This document shows, piece by piece, positions 44,054-52,306 of a stretch of 64,000 nt of DNA. Position numbers and translations under genes: made by a program. The DNA is from Clavibacter californiensis (lineage in GTDB: Bacteria > Actinomycetota > Actinomycetes > Actinomycetales > Microbacteriaceae): NCBI RefSeq assembly GCF_021952865.1, contig NZ_CP040792.1, positions 620,001 through 684,000 of the forward strand, written 5' to 3'. Every line of letters starts with the position of its first letter. Positions within the stretch are counted from its first letter, which is position 1. Under the pieces are notes generated by a model. The model saw only the letters and a list, made by a program, of their open reading frames with translations, searched no databases and was not told where the DNA came from.

Positions 44054-45058
44054 ATGACCTACGTCGCTCATCCCGATCGCTACTCGTCCATGCCGTACCG
44101 CCGCTCCGGCCGCTCGGGCCTCAAGCTCCCCGAGCTGTCCCTCGGCCTCTGGCACAACTTCGGCACCGCCCGCCCGATCGACACCCAGCGCGCCATCGTC
44201 CGTCGCGCGTTCGACCTCGGCATCACGCACTTCGACCTCGCCAACAACTACGGCCCGCCTCCCGGCAGCGCCGAGACCGCGTTCGGCCGGATCCTCGCCG
44301 AGGACCTCCGCCCGTACCGCGACGAGATCGTCATCTCCTCCAAGGCGGGCTACCTCATGTGGGACGGCCCCTACGGCGAGTGGGGATCCCGCAAGTCGAT
44401 GCTCGCGTCACTCGATCAGAGCCTCGGGCGCATGGGCCTCGAGTACGTCGACGTCTTCTACTCGCACCGGCCGGATCCGGAGACGCCCATCGAGGAGACC
44501 ATGGGCGCGCTCGCGACCGCGGTGCACCAGGGCAAGGCGCTCTATGCCGGGATCAGCAACTACTCGCCCGAGCAGACCGAGCGCGCGGTGGCGGCGCTCG
44601 CCGAGCACAAGGTGCCGCTGACCATCCACCAGCCGAGCTACTCCATGTTCAACCGGCACGTCGAGGGCGGGCTGCTGCCCGTGCTCGAGGAGACGGGATC
44701 CGGCTGCATCGTGTTCTCGCCGCTCGCGCAGGGGCTGCTCACCGACCGCTACCTGTCGGGATCCATCCCCGCGGACTCGCGCGCCGCGACCAGCGGGTTC
44801 CTCGACGAGTCCGCGGTCTCGTCGGTCTACCTGGAGCGGGCGCGCGGCCTGCAGGCCGTCGCCGAGGGGCGCGGGCAGACGCTGGCGCAGCTCGCGCTGT
44901 CGTGGGTGCTGCGGCACCCGGGGATCACGAGCGCGCTCATCGGCGCGTCGAGCGTGGAGCAGCTGGAGCAGAACGTGGCCGCGGCCGGCGCTCCCGCGCT
45001 GACGGACGACGAGCTCGCGGCCATCGAGCCGTTCGCGGTCGACGGCACCGGACGCTGA
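44054..45058 (+). CDS. Aldo/keto reductase (YghZ/Kv-beta-like)
   Basis: A 334-residue NADPH-dependent aldo/keto reductase of the AKR14-like group that reduces methylglyoxal or glyceraldehyde 3-phosphate. Catalytic tetrad: D in THFDLANNYGPPPG near residue 62, Y in the same NNYG segment, K in VISSKAGYLM near 95 and H in VFYSHRPDPE near 135. The cofactor region IGASSVEQLEQN is near 298. TACGCT at 44042-44047 lies six bases before the ATG, fitting a leaderless mRNA. The dipeptidase follows eight bases after its stop. Confidence 0.9.
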   Translation: MTYVAHPDRYSSMPYRRSGRSGLKLPELSLGLWHNFGTARPIDTQRAIVRRAFDLGITHFDLANNYGPPPGSAETAFGRILAEDLRPYRDEIVISSKAGYLMWDGPYGEWGSRKSMLASLDQSLGRMGLEYVDVFYSHRPDPETPIEETMGALATAVHQGKALYAGISNYSPEQTERAVAALAEHKVPLTIHQPSYSMFNRHVEGGLLPVLEETGSGCIVFSPLAQGLLTDRYLSGSIPADSRAATSGFLDESAVSSVYLERARGLQAVAEGRGQTLAQLALSWVLRHPGITSALIGASSVEQLEQNVAAAGAPALTDDELAAIEPFAVDGTGR

Positions 45059-45065
45059 TCCGCGG

Positions 45066-46280
45066 ATGACGGACGCACCCGCACCCGCCGCCTCGCCCGC
45101 GCTCGCCGACCGCGTCGCGCGGCTGCTCGACGCGCAGGGGATCGTCGACGGCCACGACGACCTCGCCTGGGCGCTCCGCGAGCGCGCGGTGCGGGAGTGC
45201 GGGCCGAGCGCATCCGTCGCCGACGACGTGATCGCGCGCCTCGCCGTGGAGGACGCCGTGCCCGGGCTGCACACCGACCTGCCGCGCCTGGCGCGCGGCC
45301 GGGTGGCGGCGCAGTTCTGGTCGGTGTGGGTGCCGGACCTGCCGGGCATCGATCCCGTGCGCTCGACCATCGAGCAGATCGACGTGGTGCGCCGCCTCGT
45401 CGCCGCGCACCCGGACCGGCTCGCGCTCGCCGTGACCGCGGACGACGTCGAGCGCGTCGTCGCGTCCGGACGCATCGCGTCGCTGATGGGCATGGAGGGC
45501 GGCCACTCGATCGGCGGATCCCTCGGCGCGCTGCGGACCATGCGCGCGCTCGGCGTCCGGTACATGACGCTCACGCACAACGCGAACGTGGCGTGGGCCG
45601 ACTCGGCGACCGACGCGCCCGTGCACCACGGGCTGAGCCCGGCGGGCGAGCGCGTGGTGGCCGAGATGGAGAGGATCGGCATGCTCATCGACCTCTCGCA
45701 CGTGTCGGCCGACGCGATGCGGCACGCGCTGCGGATCGCCCGGCGGCCCGTGCTGTTCAGCCATTCGGGGGCGCGCGCCGCGTGCGACGTGCCGCGGAAC
45801 GTGCCCGACGACGTGCTCGCCGCGCTGCCGGGGAACGGCGGCGTCTGCATGGCCACGTTCGTGCCGCAGTTCGTGTCGCCCGCGGTCGCGGAGTGGCACG
45901 ACGAGACGCTCGCGCTGGCCGTGGCGGAGGGCGTGGATCCGCGCGACCACGAGGGCGTGCAGGCCGTCGCCGCGCGTCGGCCCGGGGAGCGGCCGCGCGC
46001 GACGCTGGCGGACGTGGTGCGGCACGTGGAGCGGATCCGCGAGGTCGCCGGGCCGCGGCACGTGGGCCTCGGCGGCGACTACGACGGCATCGACCGCACG
46101 CCCGACGGGCTCGAGGACGTGTCGCGCTACCCGGCGCTGATCGCCGCGCTCGCCGAGCGCGGCTGGTCGGACGACGACCTCCGCGCGCTCGCGGGCGGCA
46201 ACGCGCTGCGCGTGCTCCGGGCGGCCGACGCGGACGACGAGGTGTCGCGCGGGGCGGCGGACGCGGGGGAGCTGGCGTGA
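45066..46280 (+). CDS. Membrane dipeptidase family (M19) protein
   Basis: A 404-residue renal-dipeptidase-like zinc hydrolase. Zinc ligands: VDGHDDLAWALR near residue 28 (HxD), MEGGHSIGG near 143 (bridging Glu), and histidines in LIDLSHVSADAM near 215 and in LFSHSGARA near 237. Ends with GGDYDGIDRTPDGLEDVS. It likely hydrolyses dipeptides or D-amino-acid amides in the cytosol, as no export signal is seen. Overlaps the GNAT gene by four bases. Confidence 0.9.
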   Translation: MTDAPAPAASPALADRVARLLDAQGIVDGHDDLAWALRERAVRECGPSASVADDVIARLAVEDAVPGLHTDLPRLARGRVAAQFWSVWVPDLPGIDPVRSTIEQIDVVRRLVAAHPDRLALAVTADDVERVVASGRIASLMGMEGGHSIGGSLGALRTMRALGVRYMTLTHNANVAWADSATDAPVHHGLSPAGERVVAEMERIGMLIDLSHVSADAMRHALRIARRPVLFSHSGARAACDVPRNVPDDVLAALPGNGGVCMATFVPQFVSPAVAEWHDETLALAVAEGVDPRDHEGVQAVAARRPGERPRATLADVVRHVERIREVAGPRHVGLGGDYDGIDRTPDGLEDVSRYPALIAALAERGWSDDDLRALAGGNALRVLRAADADDEVSRGAADAGELA

Positions 46281-47158
46281 GCGCGGGCGCGGCCGGCGCA
46301 TCCGGCGCACCGGCCGCACCCGCCGCGTCGGCCGCCGCCGTGGCCGCGCGGGACCCGCGCGCCGCGGCCGCCCTGCTCGACGGACTCGCGGACCGGGGCT
46401 GGCCGGCCGAGCACCGCGAGCGGCACGCGGGCTGGATCCTCCGCGCGGCCGGCGGCGTGACGAAGCGCGCGAACTCGGCGCTGCCGGTCGGCCCCGTCGC
46501 CGATCCGGAGGCCGCGCTGGACGCGGTCGAGGCGTTCGCGCGCGTCCACGGCATCGACGCGTGCGTGCAGGTGTCGCCCGCGACCGAGCCGGCCGACCTG
46601 CCTGCCCGGCTCGCGGCGCGCGGCTACGTCGCCGAGGCGCGCACGCTCGTGCTGGTGGCCGACGCGACAGCCGCGGCGGAGCGCCTCGCGGACGCGGCAC
46701 CCGCGGATCCCGCGCTCCGCGTCACGGTCGCGGACGCCCCCGACGAGGCTTGGCTCGACGCCTGGTGGAGCGTCGACGGGCGCGGGGGATCCGCGGAGCT
46801 CGACGTCGCGCGCCGGATCCTCGAGCGCGGCCCGTCCTCCTACGCCGCCGTGCGCGACGGCGACCGCGTGCTCGCCACCGCGCGCCTCGCGCTCGTCGGG
46901 GGCTGGGGCGGGCTCTTCGCCGTCGCGACGCGCCCCGAGGCCCGGCGCCGGGGCCTGTCGCGGGCGGCCATGGGCGCGGCGGTCCGCGCGGGCGTGGAGC
47001 GGGGGATCACGGGCCTCTGGCTGCAGGTCGTGGCCGAGAACGACGGCGCCCGGGCCCTGTACGACGGGCTCGGCTTCCAGCCGGCGTCGCGCTACGAGTA
47101 CTGGGCCCGCACCCGCCAGCCGTCCGACGCGACCAGGTCGTCGAGGAACCCGGCGTAG
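46277..47158 (+). CDS. GNAT acetyltransferase
   Basis: A 293-residue acetyltransferase with an N-terminal degenerate half and a C-terminal GNAT domain: acetyl-CoA loop in TRPEARRRGLSRAAMGA near residue 222 and QVVAENDGARALYDGLGF near 255. The first 20 residues are low-complexity Ala/Gly/Ser. The two-half layout recalls mycothiol synthase-like or aminoglycoside-type double GNATs. GTG start overlapping the dipeptidase stop; the 3' end overlaps the convergent ABC gene by 67 bp. Confidence 0.82.
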   Translation: MSAGAAGASGAPAAPAASAAAVAARDPRAAAALLDGLADRGWPAEHRERHAGWILRAAGGVTKRANSALPVGPVADPEAALDAVEAFARVHGIDACVQVSPATEPADLPARLAARGYVAEARTLVLVADATAAAERLADAAPADPALRVTVADAPDEAWLDAWWSVDGRGGSAELDVARRILERGPSSYAAVRDGDRVLATARLALVGGWGGLFAVATRPEARRRGLSRAAMGAAVRAGVERGITGLWLQVVAENDGARALYDGLGFQPASRYEYWARTRQPSDATRSSRNPA

Positions 47159-48834
47159 ACGCCCGGCTCGGCGGCGAGCGCGTCGTGCGTGCCGCGCTGC
47201 ACGAGGCGGCCGCCGTCGAGCACGAGGATCTCGTCGGCGCTCCGCACCGTGTCGAGCCGGTGGGCGATCACGAGCAGGGTCCGGCGCCCGCGGAGGAGCC
47301 GGATCGCCTCGGCCACGGCCGCGGCGCTCTCCGCGTCGAGCGCCGCCGTGGCCTCGTCGAGCACGACGACGGGCGTGTCCGCGAGGAGCACCCGGGCGAT
47401 GGACACGCGCTGCCGCTGGCCGCCGGACAGCTGACGGCCGCCCTCGCCCACGGGCGTGTCGAGGTCGAGGCCGTCGCCGAGCGGGAGGCCGGCGAGGCGG
47501 AGCGCGTCGGCGACGGCGGCGTCGTCCGCGTCCGGATCCGCGAGGCGCACGTTGTCGCCGAGCGTCCCCGCGAGCAGGTGGACGTGCTGGAAGACGGTCG
47601 ACACCGAGGTCGCCACGTCGGCCAGCGCTATGTCGCGCACGTCGACGCCGCCGATGCGCACGGCCCCGCCGGTCACGTCGGCGTCGCGGGCGAGGAGCCG
47701 GGCGACGGTGGTCTTGCCGGATCCGGACGGGCCCACGAGCGCGGTCATGCGGCCGGCCTGCAGCGTCGCGTCGAGGCCGGAGACGGCCTCCGCGCGGGAT
47801 CCCGGGTAGGAGAAGGACACGCCGTCGAGCTCCACGTCGGCGCCGACGGGCACGCGGCTCATGCCGGGCGGCCGCTCGGGGATGGGGGCGGCGTCGAGGA
47901 TCCCGGCCACGGCCCCGAGGTCGCGCCGCGCCGCGCGCACGCCGACCGCCAGCTCCGCGCCCTGCCCCACGAGGTCCGCGGCGTGGAAGACGAGCACGAG
48001 CGTCGCGACCGTGCGGCCGGCGTCGAGGGGGCCGCCGCCGACGCGGGCGACCGCGAGGGCGAGGGCCGCCACGAGCACGACGCGCAGCACGCCGCCGAAC
48101 GCCACCAGCCCCGCGACGGTGCGGCCGATGAGCGCGCGGGACGCGGCGCGGTGCCGCACGAGGATCGCGTCGACGAGGCCCGCGTCGCGCCCGGTGCGCC
48201 CGTGTGCCCGCAGCACGTGCTGCGCCTGGGCGAACTCCACGACGCGCTCGCCGATCCCCGTGTCGGCCGCGGCGCGCGCGGCGTCGGCGCGCGCCGCGAT
48301 CCGGCCGCCGACGCGGAGCGCCAGCACCAGGACGGGCGCGAGGGCGAGCAGGGCGACGCCGAGCGGGGGATCCCCCACCAGGAGCGCGACCGTGATCACG
48401 GCGGGCACCACGGTCGCGGTGATGAGCGGCCGCAGCAGGTAGGCGGGCACCCCCATCGACGTGAGCACGCTGCCGCCCGCGGCCGCCGTCAGCTCCGCCC
48501 GGTGGGCGGCGTCGAACCAGGCCAGCGGGAGGCGCACCACGTGGTCGCCGATGCGGTGGTGCAGCGCGTTCGCCGCCCGGACGCCCGCGCCGAACGCGGC
48601 CGCCTGCGCCCGCGCCTGCACGGCCAGGTGCGCGGCGGCGAGGAGCAGGAACAGGGCGATCCACGGCCACGCGGACGACGGATCCGGGCCGAAGAGGCGC
48701 TCCAGCACCGGCACGAGGGCCACCACCGCCGCGCCGTGGAGGACGGAGGCCGCGACCATGCGCGCCACGACCGGGCGCAGCTCGCGTTCCCCGTCGGGTC
48801 CCAGCGTCCGTCGGACGTCGTCGATCGCGCGCAT
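47092..48834 (-). CDS. YbtQ-like ABC half-transporter of the siderophore cluster
   Basis: A 580-residue fused membrane-ATPase protein. Six hydrophobic segments fill about 25-300; the ATPase has Walker A VGPSGSGKTTVA near residue 372, signature LSGGQRQRVSIARVL near 475 and Walker B VVVLDEATAALD. It overlaps the preceding half-transporter (ATGA), so the two form a heterodimer like YbtP/YbtQ or IrtA/IrtB, which despite their exporter fold import ferric siderophores. Import is the better guess, export possible. Confidence 0.87.
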   Translation of the reverse strand: MRAIDDVRRTLGPDGERELRPVVARMVAASVLHGAAVVALVPVLERLFGPDPSSAWPWIALFLLLAAAHLAVQARAQAAAFGAGVRAANALHHRIGDHVVRLPLAWFDAAHRAELTAAAGGSVLTSMGVPAYLLRPLITATVVPAVITVALLVGDPPLGVALLALAPVLVLALRVGGRIAARADAARAAADTGIGERVVEFAQAQHVLRAHGRTGRDAGLVDAILVRHRAASRALIGRTVAGLVAFGGVLRVVLVAALALAVARVGGGPLDAGRTVATLVLVFHAADLVGQGAELAVGVRAARRDLGAVAGILDAAPIPERPPGMSRVPVGADVELDGVSFSYPGSRAEAVSGLDATLQAGRMTALVGPSGSGKTTVARLLARDADVTGGAVRIGGVDVRDIALADVATSVSTVFQHVHLLAGTLGDNVRLADPDADDAAVADALRLAGLPLGDGLDLDTPVGEGGRQLSGGQRQRVSIARVLLADTPVVVLDEATAALDAESAAAVAEAIRLLRGRRTLLVIAHRLDTVRSADEILVLDGGRLVQRGTHDALAAEPGVYAGFLDDLVASDGWRVRAQYS

Positions 48835-50654
48835 CAGCGGTCCTCCCCGGAGGCGTCGGTGGTCGTTGTCGTGCTCGTGGTGGTCGTCGGCGCGCTCGCG
48901 CGGAGGAGCCGCGCGTACAGGCCGTCCCGGGCGAGGAGCTCCGCGTGGGTGCCCTGCTCCGCGACGCGACCCTGATCCATCACGACGATGCGGTGGGCGT
49001 GCTCCACCGTCTCCAGCCGGTGCGCGACGACCAGCACGGTCCGGTCGCGCGTGGCGGAGGCGAGGGCGCGCTGCATGCGCCGGGCCGTGCTCGGGTCGGC
49101 GTGCGCCATCGGCTCGTCGAGCACGAGCACCGGGCAGTCGGCGACGAGCGCGCGGGCGAGGGCGACGCGCTGGGCCTCGCCGCCGGAGAGGCCGCCGCGC
49201 GGATCCAGCACGGTGTCGTAGCCGTCCGGGAGCGCCTCGATGACGTCGTCGACCTGCGCGATCCGGGCGGCGGCGCGCACCTCGTCGAGCGGGGCGTCGG
49301 GGCGCCCCAGCCGGAGGTTCTCGAGGGCGGTGTCGCGCAGCAGCACCGTGTCCTGCAGCACGCAGCCCACCTGCGCGTGCCAGGCGGCGGGCGTCGCGTC
49401 GCGCACGTCCACGCCGCCGAGCTCCAGGGTGCCCCGGGTAGGCAGGCGCAGGCGGGCGACGAGGGCCGCGAGCGTGGACTTGCCGGAGCCGGACGGGCCG
49501 ACGACCGCGGTGACGGATCCAGGCTCCAGGTCGAGGTCCACGTCCCGGAGCGCGTCGCGCTCGCCGTCGTAGGAGAAGCAGACTCCGCGGAGCACGAGGC
49601 CCGGCCCGCGTCGGGCGTCGGGTTCGCGCGGGTCGGCGACGTCCGGCTCGACGGGTGCGCGCAGCACCTCGTCGACGGCCGTCGCGGCGTCCACCGCGCC
49701 CCGGATGGCCTGCGCGCGCGGGCCGATGGCACCCACCGGGGCCGCCATCGCGGGCGCCAGGAGGAGGAACGGCGCGAGGTCGGCGGCGGGCAGCGCGCCG
49801 GCCGCGACCATCGCCCCGCCCACCGGCACGACGAGCACGAGCACGCCGATCGGGGAGACGGTCAGCCAGGACGCGGTCGTGGCCGCGGTCGTGCGCGCGA
49901 CCCAGGCGCCGAAGAACGCGGCGAACGCGTCGACCGCCTGCAGGTAGCGGGTGTGCGCGCGGCCAGGCCGGCCGAAGGACCGGACCACCTGGATCCCGTC
50001 GGCGAACTCCACCACGCTGCCCGCGATCTCGGCCGACGCGCGCCCGTACTCCGCCATGGACGACATGGCGCCCGACATCGCCCGCGCGAACAGGACGACG
50101 CCGGCGACGAGCGGCAGGAGGCACACGAGCGCGAGCGGCACGTCGAGCGCGAGCAGGTAGACGAGCGACGCGACGGTGACGACCACCAGGCGCGTGACGT
50201 CGAGCAGCGTGTGCGCGACGAGCGCGTGCAGCGCGGCCACGTCCTGCTGCACGGCCTGGCGCACCCGGCCGGCGTCGTGGTCGTCGAACCAGGCGAGCGG
50301 CACCCGGCCGAGCCGCGCGACGATCCGGCGCCGGAGGTCGAGCTGCAGGTCGGCATCCGCGAGGTGGGTCAGCGTGTCCGCGGCGGCGGAGAGCAGGAGG
50401 CCCGCGAGGCCCGCGGCGGCGGCGACCGCGACGGCGCCCCACGCCGGGGGACCGCCGGGGTCGGCGACCGCGGACCGGCCGATCTCGGCGACCGCCACCA
50501 CGGCGGCGAGCCCGCTCGCGGAGGCGACGGCCTGCACCAGCACGGCCGCGGCCAGCCGGCCGCGGACCGCCCGGACGGAATCGGCCACGGTCGCGGGCGG
50601 CTCGGTCGCGTGGGAGGTGCCGGCTGCGTCCGTCGCGTCCGTCGCGTCCGTCAC
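48834..50654 (-). CDS. YbtP-like ABC half-transporter of the siderophore cluster
   Basis: A 606-residue fused membrane-ATPase protein. Six membrane segments at about 30-330; Walker A VGPSGSGKSTLA near residue 400, signature LSGGEAQRVALARAL near 505, Walker B VLVLDEPMAHAD. The GTG start lies against three perfect GCGTCCGTC repeats (50626-50652) that code for a TDATDATDA N-terminus, and the C-terminus is a Thr run (TTTTSTTTTTD). Partner of the next gene. Starts in the methyltransferase stop. Confidence 0.87.
   Translation of the reverse strand: MTDATDATDAAGTSHATEPPATVADSVRAVRGRLAAAVLVQAVASASGLAAVVAVAEIGRSAVADPGGPPAWGAVAVAAAAGLAGLLLSAAADTLTHLADADLQLDLRRRIVARLGRVPLAWFDDHDAGRVRQAVQQDVAALHALVAHTLLDVTRLVVVTVASLVYLLALDVPLALVCLLPLVAGVVLFARAMSGAMSSMAEYGRASAEIAGSVVEFADGIQVVRSFGRPGRAHTRYLQAVDAFAAFFGAWVARTTAATTASWLTVSPIGVLVLVVPVGGAMVAAGALPAADLAPFLLLAPAMAAPVGAIGPRAQAIRGAVDAATAVDEVLRAPVEPDVADPREPDARRGPGLVLRGVCFSYDGERDALRDVDLDLEPGSVTAVVGPSGSGKSTLAALVARLRLPTRGTLELGGVDVRDATPAAWHAQVGCVLQDTVLLRDTALENLRLGRPDAPLDEVRAAARIAQVDDVIEALPDGYDTVLDPRGGLSGGEAQRVALARALVADCPVLVLDEPMAHADPSTARRMQRALASATRDRTVLVVAHRLETVEHAHRIVVMDQGRVAEQGTHAELLARDGLYARLLRASAPTTTTSTTTTTDASGEDR
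50626..50652. repeat. Three tandem 9-bp repeats at an ABC transporter start
   Basis: GCGTCCGTC three times without a break. Being a multiple of three, copy changes would only lengthen or shorten the protein's N-terminus. Confidence 0.9.
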
Positions 50655-51394
50655 CGGCGGAGCACCGCGACCTCGGTCGCCGCGTCCTCGGCCCCGCCGC
50701 GGAGCACGGTCCACGACCGGCCCGCCTCGCGTGCCAACATCGCCTGGTCCAGGCTGTGCCATTCGTATCCTCCTCGGACCTCGCGCACCGTCCGCTCGCC
50801 GTCGAGCACGAGCCAGCGCGTGGTGAAGCGGGTGGCGCCGTCGCGGCCGGGCTCGGCCGTGGTCCACCACTCGTAGGTCTGGGTGCCGATGCGCTCGCGC
50901 AGGAGGCGGGTCGGCGGGAGCGAGCGCGCGCTCGTCCCCATGAGGTCGACGACGACCACGCCGCCGGGGACCAGGCGCTCGAGGCAGCGGCGCCAGAGGT
51001 CGGCGCGGTCGTCGCTTCCGAGATGGCCGGCGACGCCGATGAGCACGACCGCGCGGATCCGGTCGGGCAGCGTCAGCTCCTGCGCCGTCTCGGGGCGGAT
51101 GGTGACCCGACGGCGGAGCGCGGGATCCTCGTGCACGCGGCTGCGCAGGACGGCGCGCATGACGGGGGAGGGCTCCGCGGCGAGGATCGGCGCGCCGGGG
51201 ACGAGGTCGGCGAGCAGGCGCGTGACGCGGCCGGTGCCCGCGCCGAGCTCGACGACGGTCCCGGGGTCGGCGGCGCCCGCCGGGACGCCCGCCAGCGCCT
51301 CGGCGAGCACGCCCGCGAGCGCCTCCGTGTGGCGCCGGGCCACGAGGTCGTAGAACTCCGCGCCCGGCGAGTAGTCCTCGAGATCGAGCGTCAC
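50651..51394 (-). CDS. SAM-dependent methyltransferase (siderophore cluster)
   Basis: A 247-residue class I methyltransferase: motif I VVELGAGTGRVTRLL near residue 47, then ILAAEPSPVMRAVL and LERLVPGGVVVVDLMG. It is a paralogue of the methyltransferase half of the protein at 52307-54226, with the same ADLWRRCLERLVPGG/ARLWPRIAERLLPGG register and a shared aromatic stretch (YEWWTT, VEWWFR). Probably N-, O- or C-methylates the peptide. GTG start overlapping the thioesterase stop. Confidence 0.85.
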   Translation of the reverse strand: MTLDLEDYSPGAEFYDLVARRHTEALAGVLAEALAGVPAGAADPGTVVELGAGTGRVTRLLADLVPGAPILAAEPSPVMRAVLRSRVHEDPALRRRVTIRPETAQELTLPDRIRAVVLIGVAGHLGSDDRADLWRRCLERLVPGGVVVVDLMGTSARSLPPTRLLRERIGTQTYEWWTTAEPGRDGATRFTTRWLVLDGERTVREVRGGYEWHSLDQAMLAREAGRSWTVLRGGAEDAATEVAVLRR

Positions 51395-52209
51395 GGGAAC
51401 ATCGACTCCGCCGCGGCGGGGAAGGCGAGCGCCGGATCCAGCAGCGAGACGATCGCCTCCACCACCTCGGCCGGCCGCTCGGCCAGGTAGAAGTGGCCGC
51501 CGCGGAACACCCGGAGGCCGTCGGCGGTCTCCGGCCCGGTGGCGGAGCCGTCGTCGACGCCCAGGCGGTGCCACGCCTCGGCCTCCGGGGGACTGAGCTC
51601 GGGATCCGCGTCGCCGCTGAACACGCTCACCGGGCAGCCCGGTCCGGGCCCCGGTGCGGTGCGGTGCGTCTCCACGAGCCGGTAGTCGTCGCGCAGGCAG
51701 GCGAGCACGGTGCGCCGCATGTCGTCGTCGGCGAGGAGCGCGGGCGCCGTCCCGCCGTGCCGCTCGAGGTCGGCGAGGAGCACGTCGTCGTCCTGCCTGT
51801 GCAGGGTGCCGCCCCACCGCACGGTCGGCGCGCGGCGTCCCGACACCACCAGCCGGACGGCGGGGCGGCCGCGCGCGGCGAGGACGCGCGCGGTCTCGTA
51901 GGCGACCAGGGCGCCCATGCTGTGCCCGAAGAGCACGACGGGCAGGCGGTCAGGCAGGGCGTCGACGGCCGCCGCGACGTCGGCGGCGAGCGCGTCGAGA
52001 TCGGGGCTGACGGGGTCGCCGTAGCGGTCCGCGCGGCCCGGGTACTGCACCGCGACGACCTCGACGCCCCGCGGCGCGAACGGGGCCCACCCGCGGTAGG
52101 CCGACGCCGCGCCGCCGGCGTGCGGCAGGCAGAGGAGGCGGATGCGGGCGTCGGGCGCCGGGGCGACGCGCCGCAGCCAGCCGCCCTCGGCGCGCGGGGT
52201 CTCGATCAT
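51391..52209 (-). CDS. Type II thioesterase (YbtT/RifR-like)
   Basis: A 272-residue alpha/beta hydrolase that clears misprimed NRPS carrier proteins. Opening LLCLPHAGGAASAYRGWAP is typical; the nucleophile is Ser in LFGHSMGALVAYE near residue 95, with Asp in FSGDADPELS near 200 and His in GGHFYLAE near 245. ATG with GAGGAG upstream. It begins the transcript with the methyltransferase and the ABC pair. Confidence 0.9.
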   Translation of the reverse strand: MIETPRAEGGWLRRVAPAPDARIRLLCLPHAGGAASAYRGWAPFAPRGVEVVAVQYPGRADRYGDPVSPDLDALAADVAAAVDALPDRLPVVLFGHSMGALVAYETARVLAARGRPAVRLVVSGRRAPTVRWGGTLHRQDDDVLLADLERHGGTAPALLADDDMRRTVLACLRDDYRLVETHRTAPGPGPGCPVSVFSGDADPELSPPEAEAWHRLGVDDGSATGPETADGLRVFRGGHFYLAERPAEVVEAIVSLLDPALAFPAAAESMFP

Positions 52210-52306
52210 GGTGCGGCTCCTCGCAGCGGTGGGCGGTCGGGAGGAGCGTAGCCCTTATTGAGAACCATGCGCGATAAGCGGGCCTCGCGGTGTGGAAGGG
52301 GGCGCG
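52210..52306 (-). promoter_or_regulatory. Promoter region of the thioesterase-transport operon, possible iron box
   Basis: The only real gap in the siderophore cluster. CTTAT (52254-52258) and ATAAG (52274-52278) form an inverted repeat around an AT-richer core, and TACGCT (minus strand, 52250-52245) is a candidate -10 next to it. The placement suits an iron-dependent repressor (DmdR/IdeR or Fur), but the sequence is not a clean match to the usual TTAGGTTAG-type box. Confidence 0.4.
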